A stretch of 64,000 nucleotides of DNA from Coenobita brevimanus (GCA_032717465.1 CM064715.1:42585582-42649581), one strand, 5' to 3'; positions 1 through 11,603 are shown, counted from the first letter of the stretch. Numbers and translations are program-made. Notes: generated by a model from the sequence alone, not told the origin.

Positions 1-1420
1 CCTGTCCTACTCCCCCCCCCTCTCCCCCTGCTCTCTCTGGCTCCAGTGCAAAGATTTCAGTCTGTCTGGAAATAGTTAAATGAAGTACTGTATACATTCT
101 CTATGGAATATAATTCGGCTTTGTATAGTACTGAATATGCAGTTTATAACAGCACTTACCTTCTGATTTGAATGCTTGTTATGTACATGTAGTATAAGTA
201 CTTTTGTTCGTTTTAGCCAGTGTTTTTTGTGTAGACACTATTGTTAGGATAATATGCTATGCTTAAGTTGTATGTACACATTACACAACAATCAACAGAA
301 CTGCATTCTGCTTGGAGCATAAACATGTGAGGTACAGGTAGAGCATTTCCATTCTATATTACACTATGTACACTCATGCAGAATCTCATGCTTACACTCC
401 AATGCACGTACAGTCAGCTCCATCATTTGTAAATGATTTACATTGTACTGATGGAGATTATGAAATATTGAAGGTAATGCTTGCCAACATTCTTACTTCA
501 GACACGTAATTTTGTTTGTTTATCAGCTTGATGTACATGAGGGTATATCCATTAGTAAAAACTGAGTTATATTTTTCACGTTTTAAAAATGGCACAAACT
601 AGACATCAGATCAATATCACATAAATTTTGTTTTGTATTGTAATTTACTTTGGGCTCAGGACAATAATTTAAAATTATCTTTGAACCCTGGCAGTAAAGG
701 TAGCTATGATTCTGTAGCTGAGTGTTGGCAAGCATGTGAGTTGAGGCACATCGGGATGTGAATATAATTAGTCCAACACTGAGCTTTACACATGAAACAC
801 TTCCATATCAGTAATGAGCTATGTATTTGGTGAAATCAGTTGTGTCATTGCTCTTAACTAGACAGGAGTTAATATGAAAACTTCAAGCATTTAAACAAAT
901 TTAAAGGTTGTACATTATAGGTATTTAAAAGTTACTACAGTATGAATCATGCCTGTTATTTACTGTTACTTATGATATGTTTTGTAATGAAGAGTGGAAT
1001 TAATTAGGCCTAATGTAATATAGTGTCTGTTGATTCTAGATACTTAAGTGTTATGTAATAAGAAGCAGTAAACCTTCCTTTAATAATTTCTGTACTGTAC
1101 TGTACTTTGTCAAGTGAAGCACAAAATTCAGATCACTGGTATCGTTTTAAAACAAGGATACTTTCTGCTGTTGTGTTAGCGCAGCACAGCTTATGGGTAG
1201 TGCATCCAGTAATTTGATTGGACTAACTGAACTTGGTAAGAATATGAATATAAAGAATTTCATGCTTTCAACCTCATATTCAGTTGCAGAAAACATATCC
1301 TGAGTATAAATATAATACAGTAGATGATACATAATATGTTCTAGCTTTTGTGTTGAGAAATTATTTTATACAATAGTTCCATAAGTTGTGCTGACATTCA
1401 CATTACAGTACTTTAACACT
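1..1420. other. Gene-free intronic or intergenic sequence
   Basis: AT-rich sequence with a pyrimidine-rich first 45 bases. I see no exon, RNA gene or recognisable repeat in it. The host gene that appears at 11455 begins mid-protein, so this stretch is most likely part of an upstream VWA8 intron, which is inference. Confidence 0.5.
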
Positions 1421-1580
1421 TTCGCGGTCCGAACCCCCTGCAGTCAGCAGAACCCCTGTGCTTTCCTCCCTCCAGCTCTCTCTCCCTCGTACCCTGCCGC
1501 GTTCACGAGTTTTTCTTTTCCGATCATTTTTTCGTCTGGTATATTTGGATTAGTGGATTTTTTTTTATACCATTAGAATA

Positions 1581-1715
1581 TAACCAGAACATACGTGCTC
1601 CCTACGTGTCAGCAAGTGGGTTGGTGGAGGGTTAGTGCCCCTCTCCGTAAAACAAATAACTCAAAGTCAAATGACCACCCCTTACGGGATTATGGCGTCT
1701 GGCAATAGATAGATA
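1581..1715 (+). repeat. SINE body fragment with (GATA)n tail
   Basis: About 135 bases matching the SINE body at 46533-46660 (reverse strand there) and, less closely, 12616-12736. Shared landmarks are GTGGGTTGGTGGAGGGTTAG, a GTAAAACAAATAACTC block, and an end in GGCGTCTGGCAATAGATAG. No tRNA or 5S head is attached. The last ~45 bases match the 3' end of LINE B, the likely source of its reverse transcriptase. It abuts the LINE C-like remnant to the right. Confidence 0.65.
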
Positions 1716-1729
1716 GATCCTGTCCTTCT

Positions 1730-2940
1730 TTTTCTGATATTTGTGTGTCTGGTAATATGTGTGGGCATGCATGTTCCATATCATCTCTTTCAAAATTATT
1801 TTCTTTTTTAAAAACTGATTGGAAGCTGTATTTAGTGCTTCACAAATATCTTTCTGTTGTGTATAGATGATCCCCTCATCCGTGATGGACTGTATTTTAT
1901 CTCTAACTTTGGTTTTGCTTTGGATGTAGCTGTAAAATAGCTTCGGTTGATCAGTACTTTTACTTATCGTCCTCAAACTGTCTTTGAGCCTCCCTCCTTA
2001 TCTTTGTACAATAATTTCTTGCCTGTTTATAGTTGTTATACGCCCTCTCACTATTGTATCTTTTGTATGTATTCCACAGCAAGTCTCTTTTTTCATTTGA
2101 TTATTTACATTCTGTATAAAACCATTTCTTTATTTTCATTTCTGTTTCTTTTTGCTGAGGGATATAATTTTGGACTCCTATTTCATAAACATCACAATTT
2201 TCAATATATAATATTTACATCTTGTCGTCCTAAGCTTCTTTTCCCAATCTTTCTAGGAAGTACTTCTTCAGGTCATGGTAGTTGCCCTTTTTGTAGTTTA
2301 GAGTCTTTTTGTAACTCTCATTACTGGTAACTATGTCATATGCAGTCCTGAAGTTGCAATTTAATACTGCATTGTCACTTTTGCTGAATGGAAGGTGATA
2401 CAGTATATTGTCAGTATCATTTTCTATCTATCTGTCTATCTATTGCCAAATGCCTTAATCCCATAAGGGCTGGCCACAAACAAATCGCCTCCAGGTCGCC
2501 CTGTCCCCTGCCATTTTGCTGCCCTGCTCCCAGCTAACACCCCCCTCCCTTATATACTTCTCCACATCATCCCTCCATCTCATCCTTGGCCTCTCCTTCT
2601 CTCTACCCCCCCTCCACCTTACTCACATATATTCTCCTTGTCAGTCTGTCATTCTCCATCCTCTCCATATTGCCTCATTTTCTTACCTAGTAAATATAAG
2701 ATCTAGTACTGATAGATCATCAAGTCCTCTTTTTCTTATGTTTTCCTTTACGTGCCATGTTAGGAAAAACTCCTGCACAAGATGTAGGAGCTTTTGATCC
2801 CAACAGCTTCCATGGTTTCTTGCATCTAGAGTATTCCAATTTATATTTTTATTGAAATCTCCTGTTAATATGATTCTTTCAGATTTCTCTTCCATTCTAT
2901 TTAATAATGTTCTCAAACTCTGAATTGTACTTTCTGCCAA
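1730..2940 (-). pseudogene. LINE C-like non-LTR retrotransposon remnant
   Basis: Minus-strand fragments of one LINE ORF2. Positions 2683-2940 encode an endonuclease piece with TGDFNKNINWN, the GDFN metal-site motif of AP endonucleases, and a downstream LDLIFTR. Positions 1632-1976 encode the endonuclease-RT linker (DQPKLFYSYIQSK), which matches PKLFYRFVNGK in LINE A. Frames are broken between the pieces, and a LINE B 3' end (2426-2674) is inserted in the middle. No reverse transcriptase motif remains. Confidence 0.6.
2426..2674 (-). mobile_element. 5'-truncated LINE B 3' end with 9-bp TSD
   Basis: About 249 bases corresponding on the minus strand to the extreme C-terminal coding end and 3' UTR of LINE B, ending in (GATA)n-like repeats. 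The 9-base direct repeat TCATTTTCT flanks it at 2417-2425 and 2675-2683. That is the expected footprint of target-primed reverse transcription with 5' truncation. It interrupts the LINE C-like fragment. Confidence 0.75.
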
Positions 2941-2966
2941 ATGTGTGTGTGTGTGTGTGTGTGTAT
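2941..2966. repeat. (TG)n microsatellite at LINE A 3' end
   Basis: About 12 TG units directly joined to the 3' terminus of LINE A copy 1, which reads to the right on the minus strand. Similar tracts sit at the 3' ends of copies 2 and 3. Confidence 0.85.
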
Positions 2967-3148
2967 TTACCTATTTGTAGTATACAGGAATTGAGCAATG
3001 CTCGTGTTGTCCTGTCTCCATATCCACATTTATCAAGTCTACCTTTACACACATGAATGTTTTTCTCATGCACCACCTTTTTGTCTAAGTCGTTCCAAAT
3101 ATTTAAGTATTTACCTAATATACTTAAGTGTGATATACACGGAATGTA

Positions 3149-5984
3149 CTATGCTCGTGGGTTTCCGTCGCTGTTTCTCAATAAGTCAAATTTAGCTTTA
3201 AACTCGTTTAAGTTTTTAGACTGGACGATCTCTTTGTTCAGGCTATTCCATAAGTCTATACTTCTGTAAGGAAAGCTATATTTCTTGATATCCTTCAAGC
3301 AGCTTGACTTTTTCAATTTCATTCCGTGTCCTCTTGTTGCTCTCGTATCCCATACAAACAGATCTTCGTTGTCAGTTTTATCTACTCCCACCATGGTCCT
3401 GAACACTGCGATCATGTCTCCCCTCTTTTTTCTCCTTTCCTCTAAGGAAGGCAAATCCAGTTTTTCCAGCCTCTTTCTGTATGACAGGTCTGTCAGACTG
3501 GGGACCATCTTGGTTGCTGTTCTTTGTATTCTCTCAATCTTGTTTATATCTTTCTTTTTGTGTGGGGACCACGCTACCGCTGCATATTCTAACCTGGGGC
3601 GGATCATTGCCACTATCAATTTTTTCATCATCTCCTCATCCATATAATGAAATTCTACTCTTATGTTAGTCAAGAGTTTATAAGTCTCTCCAACTACTAT
3701 CTTGTTAATGTGCTTTTCTGGTGACAAACTATCTTGGACCAGCACTCCCAAATCTTTCTCTTCTCTCCTTTTTATGATTAATTCATTACCCAACAAATAA
3801 TTTAGTGATGGCCTCCAGGTACTTTTACCCATTTCCAATATTTTACATTTCTTTACATTAAATTTCATTTCCCATGTCTGGCTCCAATTGTGTATCCTAT
3901 CCAAATCCTCCTGCAGTATTTTACAATCCTCCTCAACCTCTACCTTCCTTAAGATCTTTACATCATCAGCAAACAGACTTGCATAACTGTTCACTCCATC
4001 TACCATATCATTTACGTAAATCAGGAACATTCCTGGCGCCAACACCGAGCCTTGAGGGACTCCACTTGTTACTTCCCTCCATCCAGACATCCTGTCCTTT
4101 ATTACTCTCCTCATTTGTCTGTCTCTCAAAAAGTCTCTCATCCATTCCAGAAGTTTCCCCTTCAGTCCTCCTATATATTCTAGTTTCCACATTAGTCTCT
4201 TATGAGGTACCTTGTCAAAGGCCTTCTCTAAGTCTAAGTACACACAGTCCACCCAACCATCTCTTTCCTGTACCACGTCAATCGCTCTTGAGTAAAAGCT
4301 CAACAAGTTAGAAACACATGACCTTCCACTTCTGAATACAAACTGACATTCAGCCAAAATATTCATCTCTTCCAGATATTTTATCCATCTGTCTTTCAGG
4401 ATTCTCTCACACAATTTTGCGACCATGCTGGTTAGAGACACTGGTCTATAATTCAGGGGTTCTTCCCTGTTTCCTCCCTTGTAAATTGGTACCACATTTG
4501 CCCTCTTCCATTCTTGTGGCACTTTCCCCTCTTCCAGTGAGCATACGATTAAACTGTGAATTTTATCCGCCAGTTGTTCTCTGCATTCCTTCAGTACCCA
4601 ATTAGAAATTCCATCGGGTCCTGGGGCTTTCCTTACATCTTGAGTTTCCGGTAATTTATACACTTCCTTTACCTCCACTTTTATATCTTTCATCACCGGA
4701 ACATTTCTAATCACTCCCTCCCCTTCCACAAGCTCCTTTTCTTTAGTGAAAACTGACTGAAAACATTTGTTCATTATTTCTGCTTGCATTGCCGCATCCT
4801 TAAAGACCTCTCCTTCTACTTTCAGTTTGGTGATTCCTTCCTTTTGTTTCAGTTTGCCATTAACAAATCTATAAAACAGTTTGGGTTCATCCTTGCATTT
4901 GTCTATTATACCTTTTTCAAAATTCCTTTCTTCTTCTCTCTGTATTCTTGTGTATTCATTTCTTGTTCTTTTATATTCTTCCTTTGTTCTGTTGTTACCT
5001 CTCTTTCTCCAATTGTTCCACGTCTTATCTCTTTCTTTTTTTTGCTATCATACACCTTCTGTTAAACCACTCCTTTTTCCTGTTTTCTTTCCCTCTTACT
5101 CTTGGTACAAATTTTTCCACTTCCAAATTATAGAGGTCTAGAAAGATATCCCACTTCCTCTGTATCTCTCTTGTTTCTCTGAATTTTCTCCAATCCGCAT
5201 TTTCGGAAAATTGTCTCAATCCTGTAAAATTTGCTTTCCCAAAGTTGTATCTTCCCTGTCTATGAAGCTCGTCTCTTGGCTCGACGTTCCCTATTAACAT
5301 CTGGAACTCAGTGACCTCATGATCACTTTTTCCTAAAGGACAGAGATATTTCAATGATTCTATTACATTAGGTTCTTTGGTGAACAGTAAATCTAACCTT
5401 GCTGGTGTGTCCTCACCTCGAAACCGTGTCTCTTCTTTGACCCATTGCGTCATCACATTATTCATTATTATATTTAATAACATAGTGCCCCATAAATCCT
5501 CGCCGCCTCCCGAGTACCATTCTTCCCAGTTCACCTCTTTACAGTTAAAGTCACCCACTAAAAGTATATTATTGCTTTTCTCAATTATTTTTTGCAAATA
5601 GCTAGCCATATCTGACAACATCTCATGGTATTCGTCATCCTTCCATGCTCTCGTCTTTGGGGGAACTTACACAACTGCCATATCTCTCTTAACATTCTCT
5701 CCAGTTTCTAATTTCATATATATCACTTCATCCCTGCCTTCTCCCATTTCCACAGTATCTACATTTATGTTGTTCTTCACTGCTATCACCACTCCTCCTC
5801 CCTTTTTTTCTTTCCTGTCTTTTCTCCACAGTTTGTATTTACCATCTCCCAAATGAACATCAATATCTTCTCTTAATTTGGTCTCTACAAAGCACATGAC
5901 ATCAGGTTCATGTTCTCTCAAGAAATCGTTAATTTCGATCCTCGTCGATATGAAACCATCAGCAATAATATATATCACCTTCAA
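3149..5984 (-). pseudogene. LINE A ORF2 (endonuclease + reverse transcriptase), two lesions
   Basis: Start chosen at the ATG of MKVIYIIADGF, where the endonuclease fold begins. The endonuclease shows VETK near residue 37, GDFNCKEVNW and KSDHEV, so its metal and catalytic motifs are present. RT motifs follow: APGPDGI, NYRPVSLTS, DLEKAFDKV, GVPQGSVLAP and FADD. The C-terminus has YSFPYRSIDLWNSL. Two lesions are visible. TAT became TAA at 5667-5669 (the copy at 44662 reads tyrosine there). An A-run at ~5036-5043 is one base longer than in that copy and shifts frame. Otherwise the 546-residue RT half is open, which suggests fairly recent insertion. Confidence 0.8.
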
Positions 5985-6172
5985 ATTATTTTTGACGTTT
6001 TTTAATACCCTCTTCTCTCCTACTCTCTATTCGTACCACTTCCTCAACTTCTGATCTTTCACAGCCATCCCCCTTAGTTTCCTTCACTTCTGTTTCCTTA
6101 AATACCACTTCCTTACTTTCATATCCAATACTCTCCAAAAAAAAAGTATTACATTCTTCCTCTGTCCTCTTA

Positions 6173-6985
6173 TCATTTTTTTTCCTTTACTTCTTCCTTT
6201 AATGATTTTAAAACTTCTCTTTCTTCTTCATTCAGATCTTTTCTTATTATAATATTTTCCATCCCCGCCTCTTTGCTTAATTTCCAGGTCACTTTAAGTA
6301 TCTCATTTATTACACTTTCTGATGTAAACTTGAATCTCATTGGTCTTGTTTCCCCTTTCTTATAAGGCCCTATCCTCCTTACTTCCTCAATTTCTTTTAC
6401 CCACTTGTCTCCTTCGTGGTCAATCTTGCCTAATATTCCTCTCACCAGGTTCCTGTCTCTCTCGAGTCTTACGAACCTAACCTTTTCTTCCTCTTCCCTG
6501 TTTCCAAATATTACTACACATCTGTTCCTTTCTACAGTTTCTCTCACTATTTTCTCTTTTTTCTTCAGTATTTTCACTACATTTTCTTCCATTTTTTTCT
6601 TGTTCATTTCCCTTTCTTCCTGGATGATCTCTCTTAAGCTGACCACTTCTTTCTGTTCTTCTTCTACGTGTGCCCACTTTGCCTTATGCTCTTCTAATAC
6701 ATTACTCACCTTCTCCGTTTTATTAGTACTCTCTTCTAGTTTCCTCCTCATTTCAACATTTTCCCGCTTCAAATTTCTAATCTCTTCATTCGCTGTTTCA
6801 TTGGATTGGATCAGACTCTGTATGGTAGTATCCGTATTTTCAGACACATCCTTTATCACTAGATTCTCTACTTTCTTTTCAAGTTCAATAATCCTCATAA
6901 TTAATGTTTTAACCAGGTCCATGACATTGGTATTTGTATCAAATCCTTGAAATTCGAGTCCCTCATTGTTTACATTTTCGGCCAT
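6173..6985 (-). CDS. LINE A ORF1 protein (coiled-coil, Gag-like)
   Basis: An uninterrupted 270-residue ORF at the 5' end of LINE A copy 1. It begins MAENVNNEGLEFQGFD and is followed by a heptad-rich, highly charged helical stretch (residues ~25-150) typical of trimerising LINE ORF1 proteins. A basic region ~150-250 includes RNRCVVIFGNREEEEKVR, which may be an RRM-like fold. I see no CCHC zinc knuckle. ORF1 proteins of this kind bind element RNA in the ribonucleoprotein. The related copy at 43698-44470 has the same layout but is 5' truncated and interrupted. The C-terminus may be shortened by a frameshift in the A-run near 6137-6180. Confidence 0.7.
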   Translation of the reverse strand: MAENVNNEGLEFQGFDTNTNVMDLVKTLIMRIIELEKKVENLVIKDVSENTDTTIQSLIQSNETANEEIRNLKRENVEMRRKLEESTNKTEKVSNVLEEHKAKWAHVEEEQKEVVSLREIIQEEREMNKKKMEENVVKILKKKEKIVRETVERNRCVVIFGNREEEEKVRFVRLERDRNLVRGILGKIDHEGDKWVKEIEEVRRIGPYKKGETRPMRFKFTSESVINEILKVTWKLSKEAGMENIIIRKDLNEEEREVLKSLKEEVKEKK

Positions 6986-7200
6986 GTTTGATGTTGATTA
7001 AGTACTAAAACAGCTGTTACCGAAAAAAACTACAAACATTCATGTATACTCTAGCCAATAAATCTTTACATTTTTGGTAGTCTATTAACTTTCATTATTT
7101 TAAATTTAAGACAAGACCTTAGGAGACAGGACAGACAAAATTCCTGAAACTGCTTAAGGTTAGCAGCGATGGCTGGGACGTCTGCTCTCTCCGGCTGTTC

Positions 7201-7205
<5 letters not shown>

Positions 7206-7240
<35 letters not shown>
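7206..7240. repeat. (TG)n tract between LINE A copies 1 and 2
   Basis: About 17 TG units immediately followed, on the + strand, by the GTATTTACCTAA terminus of LINE A copy 2. Positions 7008-7205 between copy 1 and this tract hold nothing I recognise. Confidence 0.85.
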
Positions 7241-7242
<2 letters not shown>

Positions 7243-9063
7243 TTACCTAATTGTATTTACCTACTTGTGATATACAGGAAATGAGCTATGCTCTTGGGGT
7301 CCCATCTCTTTTTCTCATTAAGTCAGATTTTGCTTTGAACTCGTTTACATTTTTAGACTGGATGATCTCTTTGTCCAGGCTGTTCCACAGGTCTGTGCAT
7401 CTATATGGAAAGCTGTATTTTTTGATATCCTTCAAACAACTTGGGTTTTTCAGTTTCATTCCATGCCCTCTTGTTACTCTCCCATCCCATACAAACAGAT
7501 CATTTTTATCAATTTTATCTAGTCTCATCATGGCCCTGAACACTGCAATCATGTTGCCTCTTTCTCTCCTTTCTTTTAGTGTTGGCAGGTCCAGCTTTTC
7601 CAGCCTCTTTCCGTAAGACAGATCTGCCAAGCTGGGGACCATCTTGGTTGCTGTTCTTTGTATTCTCTCGATCTTATTTATGTCTTTCTTCTTGTGTGGG
7701 GACCACACTACTGCCACATATTCCAGCCTGGGGCGGATCGTGGCCACTATCAATTTTTTCATCATTTCCTCATCCATGTAATGGAATGCCACTGGTATGT
7801 TAGTCAAGAGATTGTACGTCTTTGTAACTATCTTGTTAATGTGTTTTTCCAGTGACAAACTATCCTGGACCAGCACTCCCAAATCTTTCTCTTCTCTCAC
7901 TTTCTTGATTGGTTCATTACCCATCATATAATTCGGTGATGGCTTCTTGATACTCTTACCCATTTCCAATATCTTACATTTTTTTGCATTAAATTTCATT
8001 TCCCACATCTGGCTCCAACCTTGGATCCTGTTCAGGTCTTCCTGCAGCATTTTACAGTCTTCCTCGACTTCTATTCTCCTCAAGATCTTTGCATCATCAG
8101 CAAACAGACTTGCGTAACTGTTCACTCCATCTACCATATCATTTACGTAAATCAGGAACATTACTGGCGCTAACACCGAGCCCTGTGGGACTCCACTTGT
8201 TACTTCCCTCCATCCGAACATCCTGTCCTTTATTGCTGTCCTCATTTGTCTGTCTCTCAAGAAGTCACGCATCCACTCCAGGACGTTTCCCTTCAGTCCT
8301 CCTATGTGTTCCAATTTGCACATTAGTCGCTTGTGGGGTACCTTATCAAAGGCTTTCTCCAGATCTAGATACACACAATCCACCCAGCTGTCTCTCCTGT
8401 AACATGTCAATCACTCTTGAGTAAAAGCTCAACAAGTGGGAAACACATGACCTTCCACTTCTGAATTCAAACTGGCTCCCAGCCAATATGTTCGTCTCCG
8501 CCAGATATTCTATCCATCTGTCTTTCAGGGTTCTCTCGCACAATTTTGCAGCTACGCTGGTCAGGGACACTGGTCTATAATTCAGGGGTTCTTCCTTGTT
8601 TCCTCCCTTATAAATTGGTACCACATTGCCCCTCTTCCATTCCTGAGGCACTTTCCCTTCTTCCAGAGAACACACAGTTAAATCGTGAATCTTATCTGCC
8701 AGTTGTTCTCTGCATTCTTTCAGTACCCAGGTAGAGATTCCATCCGGTCCTAGGGCTTTCCTTACATCTTGAGTTTCCAGTACTTTATACACTTCCTGCA
8801 CTTCCATTTTTATGTCTTTTATCACTACATTTCTAGTCACATCCTCCCCATCCACAAAGTCCCTATCTTTAGTGAAAGCCGATTGGAAACATTTATTATT
8901 TCAGCTTGCATTGCCGCGTCTTTATAGACCTGTCCTTCTACTTTCAGTTGGGTGATTCCTTCCTATTGGTTCAATTTGCCATTAACAAATGTATAAAACA
9001 ATTTGGGTTCTTCCTTACATTTGTCAGTTATACCTTTTTCAAAGTTTCTTCCTCTTTGCATAT
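7241..9063 (-). pseudogene. LINE A copy 2, 5'-truncated
   Basis: A minus-strand copy covering the RT half of ORF2. Positions 8346-8855 hold APG/ALGPDGI to the fingers. Positions 7286-8410 hold DLEKAFDKVPHKR, GVPQGSVLAP, FADDAKIL and the C-terminal RGHGMKLK and YSFPYRC blocks. A frameshift near 8400 separates the two. The 3' UTR ends in two TTAGGTAAATACA-type units and then (TG)n, without the extra LINE C-type tail of copy 1. The 5' truncation near 9063 abuts the (TG)n of copy 3. Confidence 0.8.
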
Positions 9064-9077
9064 TCTTGTATATATGT

Positions 9078-9108
9078 GTGTGTGTGTTTGTGTGTGTGTA
9101 TGTGTGTA
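9078..9108. repeat. Imperfect (TG)n tract between LINE A copies 2 and 3
   Basis: TG repeat with occasional A and T interruptions, joining the truncated 5' end of copy 2 to the 3' end of copy 3. Confidence 0.8.
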
Positions 9109-10312
9109 TGTATTTACCTAATTTTATTTACCTAATTGTATTTACCTAATTGTGATATACAGAAAATGAGCTATGCTTGTGGGGTCCTGTCTCTGTTTCT
9201 CAGTAAGTCAGATTTTGCTTTAAACTCATTTAAGTTTTTAGACTGGACGATCTCTTTGTTCAGGGTATTCCACAGGTCTATGCATCTGTGAGGAAAACTA
9301 TATTTCTTGATATCCTTCAAGCAGCTTGGCTTCTTCGGTTTCATTCTGTGTCCTGTTGTTACTCTTGTATCCCATACAAACAGATCTCTGTCAGTTTTAT
9401 CTATTCTACACCCATCATGACCCTGAACACTGCAATCATTTTGTCCCTCTCTTTCCTTTCCTCTAAGGAAGGCAAATCTAGCTTTCCAGCCTCTCTCTGT
9501 ACGACAAATCTACCAGACTGGCGACCATCTTGGTTGCTGTTCTTTGTATTCTTTCAATTTTGTTTATATCTTTCTTTTTGTGTGGGAACCACACTACTGC
9601 TGCATATTCTAACCTGGGGCAGATCATGGCCACTATCACTTTTTTCATCAGCTCCTCATCCATGTAATGAAATGCTACTCTTATTTAGTCAAGAGTTTAT
9701 ACGTCTCTCTAACTGTCTTGTTAATGTGTTAATCAGGTGACAAATTATCCTGGACCAGCACTCCCAAATCTTTCTCTTCTCTTGCTTTTGTGATTGGTTC
9801 ATTACCCATCATATAATTCAATGATGGCCTCTTGGTACTTTTACCCATTTCCAATATTTTACATTTTTTGCGTTGAGTTTCATTTCCCACATCCTGCTTC
9901 AATCATGTACCCTATCCAGATCCTCCTGCTGCATTTTACAGTCTTCTTCAGCTTCTACTTTCCTCAAGATCTTTGCATCATCAGCAGACAGACTTGCTTA
10001 ACCATTCATTCAATCTACCAAATCATTTCCATAAATCAGCAACATTACTGGCGCAAACACTGAGCCCTGTGGGACTCTACTTGTTACTTCCCTCCATCTA
10101 GACATCCTGTCCTTTATTACTGTCCTCATTTGTCTGTCTCTCAAAAAGTATGTCATCCACTCCAGGAAGTTTCCCTTCAGTCCTCCTATATGCTCCAATT
10201 TTCACAATAGTCGCTTATGGGATACCTTGTCGAAGGCCTTCTCGAAATCTAAATACAGTACACACAATCCACCCAACCATCTCTTTCCTGTAGCACATCA
10301 GTCGCTCTTGAG
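9109..10312 (-). pseudogene. LINE A copy 3, 5'-truncated and decayed
   Basis: Minus-strand remnant of the RT palm to the C-terminus. It carries three TTAGGTAAATA-like terminal units, a YSFPHRC region and an IERIQRTATKM block (near 9478-9663). A FADD-equivalent region is damaged, and a GVPQGSVFAPVM block lies at 10010-10198. Many frameshifts and stops are present. It lies in the same orientation as copies 1 and 2 and ends 5' at another (TG)n tract. Confidence 0.75.
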
Positions 10313-10338
10313 TGTGTGTGTGTACTTCAATCACTCTT

Positions 10339-10391
<53 letters not shown>
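10313..10391. repeat. (TG)n microsatellite, duplicated unit
   Basis: Two (TG)n runs separated by ACTTCAATCACTCTTGAG, a short duplication of the adjacent LINE A sequence. This looks like slippage during reverse transcription or replication. Confidence 0.75.
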
Positions 10392-10512
10392 GCTATGCTA
10401 ATCAGTGTTTCCCACGTTTCCATTCTTTTACCGAACAAAATTTGTTAAATTAACATAACATTCTGCCAGTTATTGTACAGAGTCCGTAACTTCTTCGCTG
10501 ATGAGTAGTTAG

Positions 10513-11058
10513 CTATAATTTATAAGAGTCATGTGCGCTCTCAGCTTGAATATTGCTCACCCTTGTGGAATGGTTGTGGAGAGGTTGCATTAAGACAACT
10601 AGACAAAATTCAGAACAAAGCTGTTAGAATCATTAACAACCCTGTCATTACATATAAACTACCTCCCCTGCAAGTAAGAAGGAATGTTGCCTCCCTTGCA
10701 TTATTTTACAGATATTTTTTTGGCAAATGCTCAGATGAAGTTGCGTCCATGGTGCCACCTCTCCATGCCTTCCCTCGTGCTACACTGGCATCTGGTAGCG
10801 CTCATGGCTGGAATGTCACTCAGCCATAATTTGCAGAACTTCTGCCTGTCAGAATTCTTTCATTCCCCACACTGCATCTCTCTGGAACTCGCATCCCCAG
10901 AGTTGTTTCCCTCCAAATTTCAACCCACAACTGTTCAACTCTAACTGTTACAGATATTTTATGAACAGAGGACACCAGTAATCTGGTGTATGGATTATTT
11001 TTTTTTACTCATTTGTTTTTCCTTCCTCTGTTCTTTTATTTATAAGAAAAAAAAAAAG
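10513..11058 (+). pseudogene. LINE G C-terminal fragment with poly-A end
   Basis: Encodes the post-RT region of a LINE: RSQLEYCSPLWNGCGEVA, LDKIQNKAVRIINNP and LASLALFYRYF are the usual thumb/connection blocks. A frameshift near 10820 moves it to a second frame (ISLELASPELFPS). An A-run near 11045-11058 is the probable 3' tail. Related in layout to LINE D but clearly diverged. No 5' part is present. Confidence 0.65.
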
Positions 11059-11130
11059 TTCAAGGTGGTCATAAAAACCGAAATTCATTAAAAGAGGGTT
11101 TTGTATATTGAGTGTTTACTGTATATTCAG

Positions 11131-11359
<229 letters not shown>

Positions 11360-11454
11360 TGTATATTATTTTTAATGATGGGGAGGGGGAGGTAATGACA
11401 CTTACTGTATTCCTTGTACTAGAGTACAGGTACATATTACATTTGCTTTTACAG

Positions 11455-11603
11455 CATGTAGCAGTACTGGAGAACATGCTGCAGGACTGGTTGCTGGGAG
11501 ACCACCTACTACTGGTGGGTAATCAGGGTGTTGGCAAGAATAAGCTGGCTGACCGATTCTTGTACCTCCTTTCTCGACCACGCGAGTACATTCAGCTACA
11601 TAG
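11455..11603 (+). CDS. VWA8: VWA8 exon with Walker A of a MoxR-type AAA+ module (first exon in window)
   Basis: Begins after TTGCTTTTACAG and ends in AG before GTCAGT, with 2 bases of a split Arg codon. It encodes [17 protein letters not shown] and then [18 protein letters not shown], a P-loop (GxxGxGK), followed by PREYIQLHR. This pattern is diagnostic of VWA8, a large mitochondrial AAA+ ATPase with a C-terminal VWA domain. The reading frame continues upstream outside the window, so this is an internal exon. By comparison with the vertebrate protein (~1,900 residues) it should correspond to roughly residue 760 onward. The downstream intron is 8,016 bp and packed with repeats. Confidence 0.88.

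Larger units (their letters stand above)
2967..7007 (-). mobile_element. LINE A copy 1, near full length
   Basis: A ~4-kb APE-type non-LTR retrotransposon on the minus strand with ORF1 (6173-6985) and ORF2 (3149-5984). The 3' end is bipartite. The family's own end (…TAGGTAAATAC) lies near 3118-3145. A further ~150 bases (2967-3117) encode a different LINE's C-terminus and 3' UTR (WNDLDKKV…DKCGYGDRT), as in LINE C. It ends at (TG)n. I place it in the Jockey/CR1-like part of the LINE tree from the RT motifs; the exact clade is uncertain. It is the best-preserved LINE in the window. Confidence 0.85.

Noticed and set aside
1424..1590. TTAACACTTTCGCGGTCCG, like a piggyBac terminus
   Set aside because: Only one end is seen. 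No complementary CCGCGAAAGTGTTAA was found nearby, so an element cannot be delimited.
6405..6950. + strand ORF of 181 residues rich in Ser/Leu/Phe
   Set aside because: It is the antisense shadow of LINE A ORF1, with composition reflecting the complement of a Lys/Glu-rich coiled coil.
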